Assembly (NCBI RefSeq): GCF_002078875.1
Contig: NC_034420.1
Location: 2,851,814 to 2,915,813 of the forward strand
DNA length: 64,000 bases
Origin: Numida meleagris
Lineage: Eukaryota; Chordata; Aves; Galliformes; Numididae
Direction: 5' to 3'
Shown here: in pieces, positions 38,701-51,150 of the stretch
How the letters are laid out: each line of letters starts with the position of its first letter
How positions within the stretch are numbered: position 1 is the stretch's first letter
Notes under the pieces: generated by a model
Told to the model about the DNA's origin: nothing
The model's input: the letters and a program-made list of their open reading frames with translations, nothing else
Database searches by the model: none
Made by a program: the position numbers and the translations under genes

Positions 38701-40883
38701 GAATTATCTGTGATTAAACAAGAAAGCTAACTGGGTGATAACTCTGCGGTGATGCTTGTAATGCTATTTACAGGACAGCTCTGCTTATTTTGTGGAGCCT
38801 GACCACTTAAGAGCCCAAACCTCTGCTCATATAACTCTGACGGGGCACCTGGCCTAAAATACTGAAATGGAGGAAGGAAACCCAAGTACTTCTTCCCGAG
38901 CAGGTGGGTGGTAGCAAGTGCTAGGGTTCTAACGCCAACTGCCATTAGAACTACTTTAGAAAGCCTGGTTTGGTCCAGCAGTCTGAAATTCACAAGACAA
39001 GATTTACTTTTTAAACAGGAATAAACAGCATGATGTATTTGAAATGAGATTCTTGAGGGATTTTTTTTTAATGTACGTTCTCATCAAAAGCTTCATTCTG
39101 AAATACATTTCATGGTTCATTCCTCCTGGGAAGCGCTCCTTATCTGCTGAACCACCAGGCTGTTAGGCTGAACAAAACACGGTTTGCTTCAGCTCTTTCA
39201 GTACGCTGTGCAGGAGGAAAGCAGAACACTAGGCTTACCCTTACCTGGGGACAGCTGTACTGCAGTGCAGCATCAGCCTCACCAGGCCCATTGTGCAGCA
39301 AGGGCAACATGAGTTAGCTTGGGACAGAAATCCATGTTCAAAGCAGAGGTGTTTAAGCTGTTAAACACAGAAAAAAAATCCAAGTCATCCATCCCCACTG
39401 CTATTTTAATTTAAATTAATCAGCTCTGTTGGGCCACCTTTCATTAAGGCTTCTGTTTCTGGAGCTGCATCCACCAGCTGTGCTGCCAATTCAGCTGGGG
39501 TTGTAAGGAAGTTTAATGACTCAGTATAAGGCAGAGATCACAGTGAAGTATATTGCAAGTCTGCCTGTTAGGAGATGAAGATCCAGGCCTTGCCTTCATT
39601 ACAAGAGAAGAGGGACAATGCAAGATTTTACAACAGAGACAGGAGCAGAGCAAGGCCTTGCTCTTATTCTACTTTAACTCCTCGGTCTTAGATAATACAT
39701 ATTTTTGAATACATTCACCTATAGAATGGACACTGCAATGCACTGAGCTTTCTCCTGGGCACCGTACAAGCAGCTGTGATGTTCCAGAAGACCCAGGCAG
39801 CTTTGTACTGAGAAGGAGCAGCCTGGGAACAAGGCACGTGCAGGGAAGCTTCCCACATACCAAGTACCTAGGCCCACATCATCTGCTTCAAGCCCACTCT
39901 TCCAAGGGTTAGGAAGAGTGAGGATTCAACTTGTCTGTGCTAAGTTGGATATAGCAAAAAAAAAGTGGTTGGCTACCAATCAGATTTCTATTAAACATTT
40001 ATCTATTCCTCCCCATCTCCAAACAAGAGGTTACAAGACACACAAAAGCAATGAGTTCTGGCTGATTAAGAAAACATTTTAAGAAGGTACATTTTTACTC
40101 TGTACCTTTCCAACTTTTCTGAGCAAACAGTTTACTTTTGCAATAGATGTCTGTGCAACTAAGTTTAAAACTTACACTGCTTTGCTCCCTTTGCTTTTAC
40201 ATCTCTATTATATCCTTTGTGAACAGGATAAACAAACAGACTGTCAATATTGTTGCTCAGCAGCTTGCTGATTTATAGAGAGACTTCTGCAGCAGCATCT
40301 CTTATGCCTGGTAGAATTAAGCTTTCTCCCAAGGCTCCTGCATTAAGGAGAATTAAGAAATCGTTGATTTCCTTGTGACTGAAATCATGCAGTCAGATTC
40401 AATTTGCATCATCTTCTAAACATAATTTAGTACAAACAACTCAGAGGAGAAATCCTGTTTCCTTCAGGCAACGATTCCCCCCCAGGATGCGTCTCTAAGC
40501 ATTCCCCAGGGCATCCCCACCTGAACAGCACTCGTGGCACTGCCCAAGCCCAGGCTTCGCCCACGCCCAGCACAAACCCACAGACAGCAGGCAGCCTGCG
40601 GGCAGCACCAAGGGGCAGGACATGGGCCCACTCTGCCATGCTTCTGGGCAAAGGTTCCCCAAGCTCAGCCAGGACACTGGTCATTTCTGCAGTGAGAGCT
40701 GAAACCACTCAGCTCCAAAGCTAACACTGTTCTCTTTCGGCTGCTGAAGTCCTCCACAAAGGCAAATGGATATTTCATCTTATGTCCTGGGGCAGCACAA
40801 GCATTAGTTTTGTTCACCATTAACTAAAAGACTTCAGCATATCAATTTTTAAGCCCATCTATTTAGCTAAATGGTTGGTGTTG

Positions 40884-40897
40884 TTTTTTTTTTTTTT
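40884..40897. repeat. T14 homopolymer
   Basis: Fourteen consecutive T between GTTG and AAATAC. A simple run with no adjacent element recognised. Confidence 0.9.
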
Positions 40898-41656
40898 AAA
40901 TACACCTCTTCTTAAGCATACACAGACACCAAGATCATATGCCTCTGTTTTCCTCCATGCAAGCTCTCCATCTCATTATTCACCTAGCATCATGTAACTC
41001 CCCTGCCAGTGACCCACATACCTGCTTTGCACACCGAGCAGACAAAGACCTTTCATGAATCTCTCCCCTCCTCCCCACCAAGACACCTGAAAAACTTCCT
41101 AACCAAGAGAACCACAGTCTCTGAAGAAGTTTCAAAGGGCAAATTTAGCTCCAATTTCCCAACTTTCAGCCCTCAGCTTTACACTGCCTCACCAGAAACT
41201 ACTTCTCACCTCTTCCTATGAGAGAGATTCCAGCAGACAGCATTCCTTCCTGTGCACTGTATTTTATCACAACAGTCCATTTCCTTTATCAGCCTCTACA
41301 CATCCCTGATTTCAGTCTTGCAGTCTAAAGCCTCCGTTCAAACCCCCCTAGGTAATTTGTCTTTTTGCTTTTGAGTAGATATCTTTTTTAAAAACCAAGA
41401 ATGATGAAACCTCATTCAACACTCCCCATAAGAAGCTGTTACAGTGCAGGTATAGGCACTTGGAAAGCATGGACTGGATTTGCCTTCCAAGGGCTGCTCT
41501 GCATGATGGTCTCTGCCTTGGAAGAAACACACAGCCTGAGCTAAGAGCTACCCTAGCTGCAGGGCACAGCAGCCGAGCACACACTGTGCTCACTGCAGAG
41601 CTGAGGGCAGCCCCTGCAGCAGCTCCCCCTCGGGGCTGCCACAAACTGCTGCTGGC

Positions 41657-42211
41657 TGTGGGGTAACCCAGCAGCAGCTCAGCAACACACTGCCCTTTGC
41701 TCAACCCCAGCCCCTTCAAGTGGGATGGAGAGAGAATCAAAAGACAAAACAGTACTTGTGGACAAAGATAAATATTTACTAAGATGGAAAAAAAGGAGGA
41801 AAAAAAGGATAGTAGTTTGGATAATTATATATACATCCCCCCCCCCCCCCCCAAGTGATGCACAAGCAATTGCTCACCACCTGCTGATGCCCCACCAGCC
41901 CAAGCAGCAGCTGCTCCTGAGGCCAACTCCCCCCCAGTTTCACGTTTTATCCACATGATGCCATATGGTGTGGAAGGACCCTTTGGCCAGTTAGGGTCAC
42001 CTGTCCTGGTTCTGTCCCCTCCCAGCTCCTTCTGTCCCCCCACCCCTCGCTGGCAGGGCAGGATGAGAAGCTGAAACGTCCTTGGCTCTGTGCAGTGCTG
42101 CTCAGCAACAACTGAAACACTGCTGTGTTATCAACAGTGTTTTTCTCCTATATAGCATCATTCCAGACACTGCAAAAGAAAAATAACTCCATCCCAGCTG
42201 CAGCCAGGACA
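41657..42211 (-). mobile_element. Solo LTR of an avian endogenous retrovirus (probably ERVL-like)
   Basis: On the minus strand it begins TGTCCTGGCTGCAGCTGGG at 42211 and runs about 555 bases to a CA end at 41657. Recognised parts in order are the gttgataacaca segment, the ccaaagggtccttccacac / atggcatcatg segment, a TATA-like GATAAAAC (about 41945-41953), and a 3' part with gattctctctccatcccac. This matches from memory a widespread avian LTR. No internal retroviral genes adjoin it on either side, so it is a solo LTR left by recombination. No target-site duplication is evident, so it is old. A C16 run sits inside. Family name is uncertain. Confidence 0.8.
41837..41852. repeat. C16 homopolymer inside the solo LTR
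   Basis: Sixteen consecutive C on the plus strand following tatatatacat. It lies between the TATA-like region and the 3' part of the LTR. It can mutate in length and is prone to assembly error. Confidence 0.9.
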
Positions 42212-43022
42212 CCAGCTCACCCACCTTGCTGCCTTCCTCCATACAACAACTATGGGGACAGGCCACCTGCAGCTCTTGTGGGGATTCATCCCCTTACTAC
42301 CCAAGGGCAAGGAGCACTCCTTCCAGATCCCCTCTGAGTGTGCCCCTCCGCTGCCTCCAGAAGAGGCATTTCCAGGTTGAAGGCATGATCTTTCACATAG
42401 CAATTAGGCAATTTTATTTATGATCGATTCACAGGAACTAGCTTATTAACATGCCGTTCAGTAGAGGCAAGGTAGCTAAAAATGGGTCTCACCAGCAGCT
42501 TCCTGGAGGTTCAGAGCCCCATCTCCCCTCCATTAAGACCACCCAATGCCCACAAGCTTATTGAACAAATGATTTTAGGCAAGATGTGGAATCTCACAAT
42601 AAACATTTGAACCATGCTCTAAGTCATCCAGTCAATTCCAAACTGGTTCTGCAGCATTACCTTACTACTACAGCCACAGCAGATTTTCAGCTAGCAGGTT
42701 TGAGAGTGTGCACCTCTGGATTTAGTTGCAGTACTTGCAGAGGCACGCAGTGACAGTCCCCATTCTCAGTGCACAGCAGAACACCAAAGCAGCATATTTT
42801 CACAGACTGGTACCTAGCTCTGAATCCACATGCTAAGGTGTCAGAGACTGGGCACAAGACACCCATCGTAGCTGAGCACCTCAGAAATTTATCCAAAGCC
42901 TGGGTTACATTAGGGTATGCAAGTACGACAAGCCTGGCCTAATCTTATTGCCGTTTACAAACTTCTGTAGCTCACTTAACACCAACTAAAATAAATCAAG
43001 GTATCTGTGAAGTGTAAGGGAT

Positions 43023-43040
43023 ATTTGTGCAAGCACAAAT
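43023..43040. repeat. Small inverted repeat, 8-base arms
   Basis: atttgtgc, two bases, then gcacaaat, an exact reverse complement. Probably fortuitous at this length but recorded. Confidence 0.6.
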
Positions 43041-44615
43041 GGCACTAGCTGGAGCTTGTCTCCACCCATCGTTCTGATGGATTCACACAGTGCAGCGTGA
43101 AGTTGTCTCCAACTTTCTGCGGATATAAGCAGTGAGGCTTCATTATTTGAAGTGAATCTTTAAGACAAACTCAGTGGAGAAAGGATAAGCAGACAAACAT
43201 TTAGATACGCCAATTTAAGCAGTTGGGCTGTTATCACTTATTTTAAAGCAAATCACAACAGCGAGCCTCAGCTACATTCATCTCAATACTTAGTAAGAAT
43301 CATTACTAATTCCATTTTGATGCTCTGCATTACAACAGGAAAACCATGCAGCGTCCACAAGGTCTGGAACTTAGGAGGAGGTCCTCAAACACTGCCTGAG
43401 AAGGATGCAAATGTTGTGGCTCCCTTTGTAATGCAGAAGTTTTGCTTCGTGCCTCAGGAGCAAACCAGCAAACTCTCCTGCATACAGCAGCACGTGGATC
43501 TGCACCACGTTTCACCTTCCTCAAATGTTACTTGGTGAGTCTGAACAGGACAAGGTGGCTTCTAATACAGCACACACCGCTCTGCAGACAGCTGCCGCCT
43601 CCTGCCACTGCACATCATCACACCTGATGCCTCCCACATGCTTTCCTGCAATGGAACAGGGCTCTCCATGATCTGACATAACGAAGAACAGCAGTGCTGT
43701 CCTCCAGCACAGGCAGCAGGGCCTGGCAGCCCTCTGGAGAGCAGCTATGGGGCACCCCACTCTCAAACACTCTCCTTCCTGGAAGCGAGAGCAGTGACAG
43801 CTCTCATGTCTGTCAGAGAAAACAGATGTCACTGAGTGCTAGCTTATGTGATCTTCTGACTGAATATTGGCTGCTTTCAAAATACAACATCCAGAATACC
43901 ACAAAGAACATCCCGGAGCTCTGTTTTTAGGAAGTCAGAGTTTGGCCTCGGGCATCCTGATGCAGCCTGCTCTCAGCTAAGCTATCACTTCCCTGACAGC
44001 AGTTAACTGGGGTCAGCAATATAATGTATCTATTTTCAAATTACAGTGCAGAAACACTGCACAGTGAACCACAAAGCGTGCGAGATTCAGCAGTGACCTG
44101 GGAGCTCGATTATTAAACACACAGGGGAGCGTATTCTCTTACTCTGAGTGCATTTCACATTAATGCTAATAGCACGTTGAAGAGAAAACACACCCCGTAA
44201 ACTTTCATTACTCACTTTCTCCCTTTGACAAACAAGTTGCTGATGTAGACTCAGAGGCAGGCAATACATCCAGCCCTCACTGTGGCAGCGCTTGAGAAAA
44301 CTAGAAAGCCCTTTCCTTGCGAGTGCAGTCACTCCTGCATCTCATACTGTGTTTTTTATCACACCCTGCTTTTAAGCATTCAGTTGTAGTTCGTATTTGG
44401 TGACAGACTCACCTACACGCTAACACACACTGCCAGGAAGGACAGCCCTCTCTCTGCCCTCCCCCCCTCACCATCCCCAGCTTTGCACAAACCGTGGTGC
44501 TTGGCTCTCCAAAGTATCAGACAACACACTCCTCTTCAGCAGAAAAGATAATGGTTTCTAGCCTAGAAGAAAAACCAGGTATTCCTAAACAGCTTCTCAC
44601 TCTGAAGAAGTGTGA

Positions 44616-44637
44616 TTTTTTTTTTTTTTCCCCACAG
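44616..44637 (+). other. T14 run with splice-acceptor-like end
   Basis: T14 followed by CCCCACAG and then ACAG. As a sequence it is a strong 3' splice site on the plus strand, opposite to KCNIP4. No matching exon with coding potential follows, so its use is doubtful. It may instead be a plain T run. Confidence 0.5.
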
Positions 44638-45204
44638 ACAGTTGGTATGCTGGTGGCATTCCAAGTGTGTAATTAGATTCTGGCCATTCGCATTCCCAGA
44701 ACACCTCTCTGCAAGACACAGCAGTTTTACTTAGTGTTCTAAACCAACTGTAGAAGAGGTGCCAGATTTCACTTCACCAGTGGTCAAGCGCAGCTCTGAA
44801 CAAGGAAAACATCACTAAAACAAGGGAAGATGGCAGGAGTTGCAATGAATGGTTTGGGTACCACATGCTCACAGAAAGGGGAGAGCAAGCCCCTGTGCCT
44901 GCCCAGCAGGACTGCTTCTTGGGAAGCTGCCATGTCTCCACGAAGTACACAGAAAAGCAAAATTAATTTATGGGATGCAAGTCACCAGACTACTGGCAAG
45001 AGAAAAAGGGGAAATACTTAGAGAGTTACTCAGGGGAGTGTGTATGTGTTTGGGGGGGGCTACCTCCTACCAGAGCTTGGCACTGAAGTTGCTACCCACA
45101 GCCTGGGGCCAGGCAGGACACTGAGCAGTGACCCAGGCCATGCTGTCTCCAGTCTGCTTTGCCCCAGCTGGGCAGAGCCCACCTGCCTCTGTGCCACTCA
45201 GGAG

Positions 45205-45219
45205 CAGCAGCAGCAGCAG
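45205..45219. repeat. (CAG)5 trinucleotide repeat
   Basis: Five perfect CAG units within gagcagcagcagcagcaggc. Short, in non-coding DNA. Confidence 0.9.
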
Positions 45220-46883
45220 GCAGAGGCACTGGGTTGGCTCCCCAGCATTCCTGCCAGCTCTACCTCTCCCCTCCCTGCATCTAATCTTGGCCTCAGCCTC
45301 TTTTTATTTATTTTTTTCTCCATAGCTACCAACAGGTTTGCTTTGGAGAAAGATGTAGGAAGAGCACATCTGGACCAAATGACCATCTGCATTTGCTTTA
45401 GGGAGTTGTTTGTGCTTGCAGAACTGTAAACAAAAGCCTTATTTCTTTAGCTGCTAGGTTGTGCAGAGCAGGAAGAGGAGGATGTTTTCTGGAACAGTTA
45501 CTGGATGTAAAACACTGCACGGTACACCAATGTTAGAACCAGCAGGGGGAAAGCCAATCCTGAATGCATCTTTCTAACACTGTCCCATGGCCCAGTATCC
45601 CCAACACCCTGAGCTACCTCTGAGCTTACATGAGCCGCACTAATTTCTATTCACTCCACACAGTAGTATCACACTGACAAAATTCAGCTTTACCTACAGA
45701 AATGAGAAGACCCAAATCAGATCTGCCTTCCTCAACCTGATCACCCCCTTTCTCCCTAGATTTCTATATACTAGAAAAAACCTCCAAGACAACAAATACA
45801 GCAGGAGATCCTACTCCTTCCCAAACCTCTGTGGGGCTCCCAACAGAGCCACGCTGCTCTTTGCTGCCTGGAAGCCCCCTGGCCAACAGCTCCAGAACTA
45901 GACTCAAGCCCTTTACACAGGCCACCTACCTCCACTAAAACAAAGGAAACAACTTTTTTGAGCCTCACACACAAAAAATTTTAAATCAAAGAATATTTGG
46001 TCTTAATATGTAAAAATAAATAAGGCAAACATACCTGACATAGCCTCACTGTATGTTGGCATTCTTCCAGGCCATGGAAAAGCAGCACAGAAGATGGACA
46101 TCATGTTTAACTGCTTGGAGCTTTTTCTGCCTGGTATCCAGCCCCCCTTATAACAGCTCAGGTATTCACCAAGCAGCAAGAGCTGCTCTGAACACAGGGC
46201 CATACTTTGCACAAAGAGATTTTTTTCTTCATAGGGAGTTACATAACAAATAAATCTCAATAATAAGGCTAACCTCAAGGTATATGTTATAGCAATAACC
46301 ATAACATTTAACAAGAGAAAGCACACACCACCAGGACAAACCCCACTAAAGCATAGTAGCAGCTCTTCTCCTGGAATATATATTGCAGGCTTAATGGAAA
46401 CAGCTGCAAATAAACTGTGAACAGGTGGGCTGAGTTATGGAGGTTTGCTTAATGGCAAACAAGTCTTCGCCCTGATGAGGCTCTGCTCAAGCAGCTGGAG
46501 CTGAGCAGGGCCTGGGGGTGCAGAGCTGGGGCAGGCTGTGTGCAAGCACCAGTCACCAAATGGCCCCTTTCCTCACCCAGGTACCATCCTTGCAAGGATG
46601 GAATGGCTTTATCAACTGGATTTGGTTCACACACTGGTGGAGGATTGCGTGTAGTCGGCAGATAAGAAGGAGGAAGAGAAAAAGGGTGCACCTGCAAGCA
46701 GATGGTGCCCAGTGCTTCAGTTCCCCATCAGAGGGAGCCCCACCTCGCTGTGCAGGCACCTGTGTGCCTGGGGAGCTGTTCTGTGCATCACTCAGCAAAC
46801 AGTGCCCCACGCCAGACTCCTGCTACGGCACCTCTGTGTTTCAGCAGTCATGATGTGTCAAAGGGCAGATCTGGTGTTGAAGG

Positions 46884-46906
46884 TTGTTGTTTGTTTGTTT
46901 GTTTTT
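46884..46906. repeat. (GTTT)n microsatellite
   Basis: gttgttgtttgtttgtttgt followed by ttt. About four tetranucleotide units preceded by GTT units. Confidence 0.9.
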
Positions 46907-46953
46907 CTCTAAGCAGCACAGTCAAGCTTGTTGCTTTGACCAAATTAACTTAA

Positions 46954-48060
46954 CTTGAAGGGGTAGTGAAACCCATAAAATCTCTGAAAGGTTCAGGACT
47001 TCAGAAAACCAGGCCATTCCTTTTAAGTTATAGTTATTAATGCGGATAACTTTTTAATAAAATCTTGTTGAATTTTGTTTAGCAGCTAATGTAAGGAGAT
47101 GTTTCATAGTCTATCCTGGCACTTGATCAATTCAAATCAATGTTAAACCTATCACTTTTGCCAAAAGTACATTTGCTCCAAATTGGAAATTGGGCATCTA
47201 ATTTATTTAATCAGCGTCGTTCTTGTAAGGTGATGTTCTGACTTGTGATACAGCACATGTGCTAGAAATTAACTGGAAACTACTTTTAAATATTCAGTAT
47301 TCTGTGTGATAGTATCAGAGATCAAAGATACAGAGAAATTCTACTTATTAATTAATAGGCCAGGCTTTAAACCACAGATAAGGAGCAAGCAGAAATAGGA
47401 AGCTGTCATTCATGAAACATAAATCACAATTTTCTAGTTCTTTTCCCACCTAAGTAATCACAAACAGTGATGAACCATGGCCAAAAATACTTAACAACTT
47501 CCTGCAGGAAAAGAAATCAATGCCAAAATGGCCTATTTAGTCAATAGGTAGTAATAGCATAACAAATGTTATGTAAACTCCAGGTTTCTGACTAATTGAG
47601 GTAACGTGGAAGGCATGAAACTGGAAAAAAATGAGAAGGAATTTGTGATTTTTTTGTGGGAAACCTGGAAGGAAAACTGAAAATCCTATTCTTACTTATG
47701 TTGATGTTGACAGTCACAGCAGTTTTTGCAAGCTGTATGAATTTTTATCACAGATCATTCACATATAAATATTTACTTTCTCAGTGGACGTTTTTCCTCA
47801 AATGAATGATAAAATGTGTACTGAAGCAGAAGGTTATAAGTTAATTGCTATTGTCGTTTCTACTCAGTTACTGCCTACACTAAAGCTGTCAGGCAGTAGA
47901 GGCAAGAGGGAGCAACACCACTGCTAATGCTGAATTTCCTCGCTTTTATTGCTGTCAAAACATTATCATTCTGTAATCACTGCCTTTCATGCAAAATAGC
48001 TCAAATGGCAGCAAAATCCAAAATCCTGATGCAAAGTATTTTTAAATATCAGCTGAGTGG
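46954..48060. promoter_or_regulatory. Candidate long conserved non-coding element
   Basis: About 1.1 kb of AT-rich complex sequence with no open frame of 60 codons on either strand and no recognised repeat. It holds many sites of the kind bound by homeodomain, MEF2, SOX and GATA proteins, for example TTATTAATGCGG, ATTTATTTAATCAGC, TTATTAATTAATAGG, CAGATAAGG and CCATGGCCAAAAATAC. In a neuronal channel-partner locus this would suit an enhancer. The inference rests on composition and motif density alone. Confidence 0.35.
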
Positions 48061-50404
48061 CAGCAAGGATTAAGCACTTCAGCACTGCTTACGACTCCAG
48101 CGAGCAGGTGTACCCAGGAACCTCCAAGCTAAGGATGGGCTGATCTCCCCTTGCACGGGGTGAGAGGCTTCTCTGAGGCCTTCGAGAGGCTGTACTGCAT
48201 GCAGGCAGCAGTGCTGAGAAAGGCAACGAGGAGGCCTGACCCTGTGCTCCTGTGCTGCAGGGAACTGGGCTCTTCTCTGCGACGGGCATTCGCTGCCACC
48301 TAGCATTTCCTGCCGCTCCATTTCAAAGTTTGGGGACCAGCGATTCTGATGCTCATCAAGAACACGTGAAATCCAAGTTTATGCCTTGGGTTTCTAAACC
48401 CAGGGTATCCTTGGAGCACTCCTGGCACCAAACACTGGGTTGCTCCCTGGCTGTTTGAATATTAAAGCTATCTCCATTGCATGACAAACCCCAGCTAGGG
48501 CGGCTGGGAGAGACCTGGTCTAGAACACCTCTTGGGGTGAGACGTATGTACTCCTGGGAAGGGAGAACACGTGCACTCCACTCTGGGTTCATAAAGAAGG
48601 AACTTCACCCCCCAGGCCAGATCAGTGCTCCGGCCTCCTGGGATACGAGTTTTCTCCTCAGAACTCACAAGTTTAGCTTATGGTTTCCTTAGAGCAGCCT
48701 ACACTCAACTCCTGCTATTCAGTGAGCTACCTAATACAAGCTCAAGTGAAAAGTATTGTGTACACTTAACTTTGGTAGTTTCTTTTTTTGAAGCCAGTGA
48801 GAGATGTCAGGTTTATGACTAGTTTTGACTATTCTACTTTGGAAATTTTTCAACAGAAAAAAATGGACACTGATTCCACAGCTGCATTCCAACCCCAAGG
48901 TGGTACTTTTCCTCTCCGCTGCCATTCAGCCCTGAAACAGAATAATCTGAGAGACACAGAGTGCAGGGGGAAAAGAAAACACAGTGCTAATGGATTGTGA
49001 CAGCAGATGATTTCTCATCAATGAATTACGATATTAATAGACCCACAGCTACCAAAGTTACAGTCATTAAAGAGCAGCCCAATCTACCCATCCAACTGCG
49101 CATGGATCGCACAGTTTCAAATACAGGCATTTTTGTATTGCAGTGGCAAATCCCGCAGATGGAAATTCAGAACAGGATTTGTTACTTTTAATCACATTAG
49201 GCAAGTACACACACTTACAGTGTGTAACCTTCACTCAACACAGCGGGCTCTCTCCTACCTGCAGCCATTTGTGTGACTCCCTTAAATTTCCATCCCACAG
49301 AAACCACTACTGCTCACAGCAAAATTTCGGTGAGACAGAGGCCCTCTTCTAAGAAGCAGCATTTATTATAGATGTAATTCTGTGGCTCAGCAGCTCTTTC
49401 CCTTCAGGTAACTCAGATGTGATCCTTTCCCTGGAAATGAAGCATGAAAGTGCAGGGAAATATTCACAGCTTGACAACTGCAAATCCTTGGGTGTGCGAG
49501 CCAAATAACCAGGAGTGCTGTGAACACGCGGAAACCTCATTTACAAATTGGCCTGTTGTACATCTTAGAACCAAAAAGAGGCATCTGCATACTCTATACA
49601 TTTTAAATTCTTGTTCTGCCTGAAACTACTTGTTCTTTCGGGTACTGGGCAATATTAATTAATAATGATGTTTTCTTAGATACTTCCATCTAACAAAACA
49701 GCACAGCCATTTACAATTACATTTCTTCTGCTTCTGAAATGTCCAAGGAATATTACTGTGCCAAACCATGAATCCTCACCAGAATCCTGGGTAAGGAAAC
49801 CAGAGCAGGTGGGGAGAGCACGCAGTACTGTGCAGTTCCCAGACTGGGGGGCAGAGAACATCCGATACTGAGGCTTCTTCAAATTTTAGGATAAGCCTCC
49901 CCATGCCCAAATTGCAGGCAGAGATGATAGCAGAAGCATGTAATTGTTACATCCAGCCTGCCAAGGGCTAGGGGTCAGTTCCCAAGTCATCAAAACACAT
50001 GGAGCTGACATGGGTGAATTTCCTTGTCTGCTTGCAAAATCCCAGCTTTCACATTCATGCTACACTACTTCTGCGCATGACTCAGCAAGCACCCAGGGAG
50101 CCAAGTTGTTAAACATACTTTTCTTCACACAGGATCAGATTTTGTCACCAACACTACACTGATTGCGGATGGCAGGAGGAGTAGCTGGAATCAGTTTCAT
50201 TTTAAGGCCCACTGCTGTGTTTGAATTAATTCTCAGATTAACGAGTAATTTATTTAGAAGGGATGACAGGCACCAGAAGTTTCAGGAGAGAATCATAATT
50301 GTAGACAACATGTTTTATTCATGCTGCTGAAGAAGATTTAAGCCTACTGTGTCTGGGTGAAAACCCATTGAAGGCTTTCACTGAGAAGGCAGCAGAAGAT
50401 AGGT

Positions 50405-50498
50405 CTAATTGAGATTAGTCCCTAATTGAGATTAGATGGTCCCTCGGATTTGCAAGTCCATGCTGTGACTCCATCCACCCCCGAACTCGGACTAATCT
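50405..50498. repeat. Duplicated ctaattgagattag motif with a third inverted half
   Basis: ctaattgagattag occurs at 50405-50418 and again at 50422-50435, a 17-base periodicity. agattagtcc (50412-50421) recurs inverted as ggactaatct at 50489-50498. The copies carry TAATTG and GATTAG (homeodomain/bicoid-type) cores. It looks like a local duplication or a clustered binding site. Confidence 0.65.
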
Positions 50499-50636
50499 TC
50501 GGAGATGAAGCACAAGTGAGTTTAAAAGAGCACATCTTTTCATTTAAAACTTAGTAATGATGGACGGTCGGATGGTGGTGCTGAGCCCCACAGTGGCCCT
50601 GTGTCACTATGGGTGAGCGGCCTTAAATTCTGAAGG

Positions 50637-51150
50637 AATCATAGAATCGTAGAATGGTTTGGATTGGAAGGGACTTTTAAGATCATCTAGTTCCAACCCC
50701 CCTGATATAGGCAGGGACACCTCCCTCTAGACCAGGTTGCTCAAAGCCCCATCCAGCCAGGCCTAGAATGCATCTAGGGAGGAGGCATCCACAACCTCTC
50801 TGGGCAACCAGTTCATGTCTCACTACCCTCACAGTAAATAATTTCTTCCTAATATCTAGTCTAAATCTACCCTCTTCCAGTTTAAAGCCATTTCCCCTTG
50901 TCCTGTCGCTGCATGCCCACATAAAAAGTCCCTCCCCAGCTTTCCTGTAGGCCCCCTTCAGGTACTGGTAGGCCACTATAAGGTCCCCCCAGAGCCTTGT
51001 CTTTTCCAGAAAGAGCTGGGGCTATTTAGCCTGTCCTCATAGGGGAGGTGCTCCAGCCCTTTGATCATCTTCATGGCCCTCCTCTGGACCTGCTCCAACA
51101 ACTCCATGCCCTTCTTGTGTTGGGGGCTCCAGAACTGGACTCCAGGTCCT
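50637..51150 (-). mobile_element. CR1 LINE 3' fragment, well preserved
   Basis: Starts aatcatagaatcgtagaatg, the reverse complement of the CR1 terminal repeat. It continues through ttggattggaagggactttt, ttctgggcaacc-type, tttcttcctaatatctagtc, ccccttgtcctgtcgctgca and ccagaactggactccagg. The element runs right to left, about 514 bases, 5'-truncated, spanning the 3' UTR and the end of ORF2. It is among the least decayed CR1 copies in the window. It abuts a solo LTR at its truncated side. Confidence 0.95.

Larger units (their letters stand above)
34156..41656. other. Non-coding DNA, no gene seen
   Basis: Unique sequence. A block at 35350-35480 (CCTAATTACAAATGAAATTAAAG, TTTAATTAAAAAG) and another at 35850-35915 (GTGCTAATTGG, CTTAATTGG) are candidate regulatory elements. 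T-rich runs occur at 35711-35755 and 40884-40897. A small G+C-rich patch at 40475-40690 carries overlapping open frames on one strand, with no recognisable product. Confidence 0.45.
42212..50636. other. Non-coding DNA with an ORF-poor AT-rich block
   Basis: No exon or RNA gene was recognised. A T14 run followed by CCCCACAG (44616-44637) resembles a splice acceptor. (CAG)5 is at 45205-45219 and (GTTT)n at 46884-46906. The AT-rich block at 46954-48060 lacks open frames and is followed by a more CpG-rich patch at 48080-48340. A duplicated TAATTGAGATTAG motif lies at 50405-50435. Confidence 0.5.
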
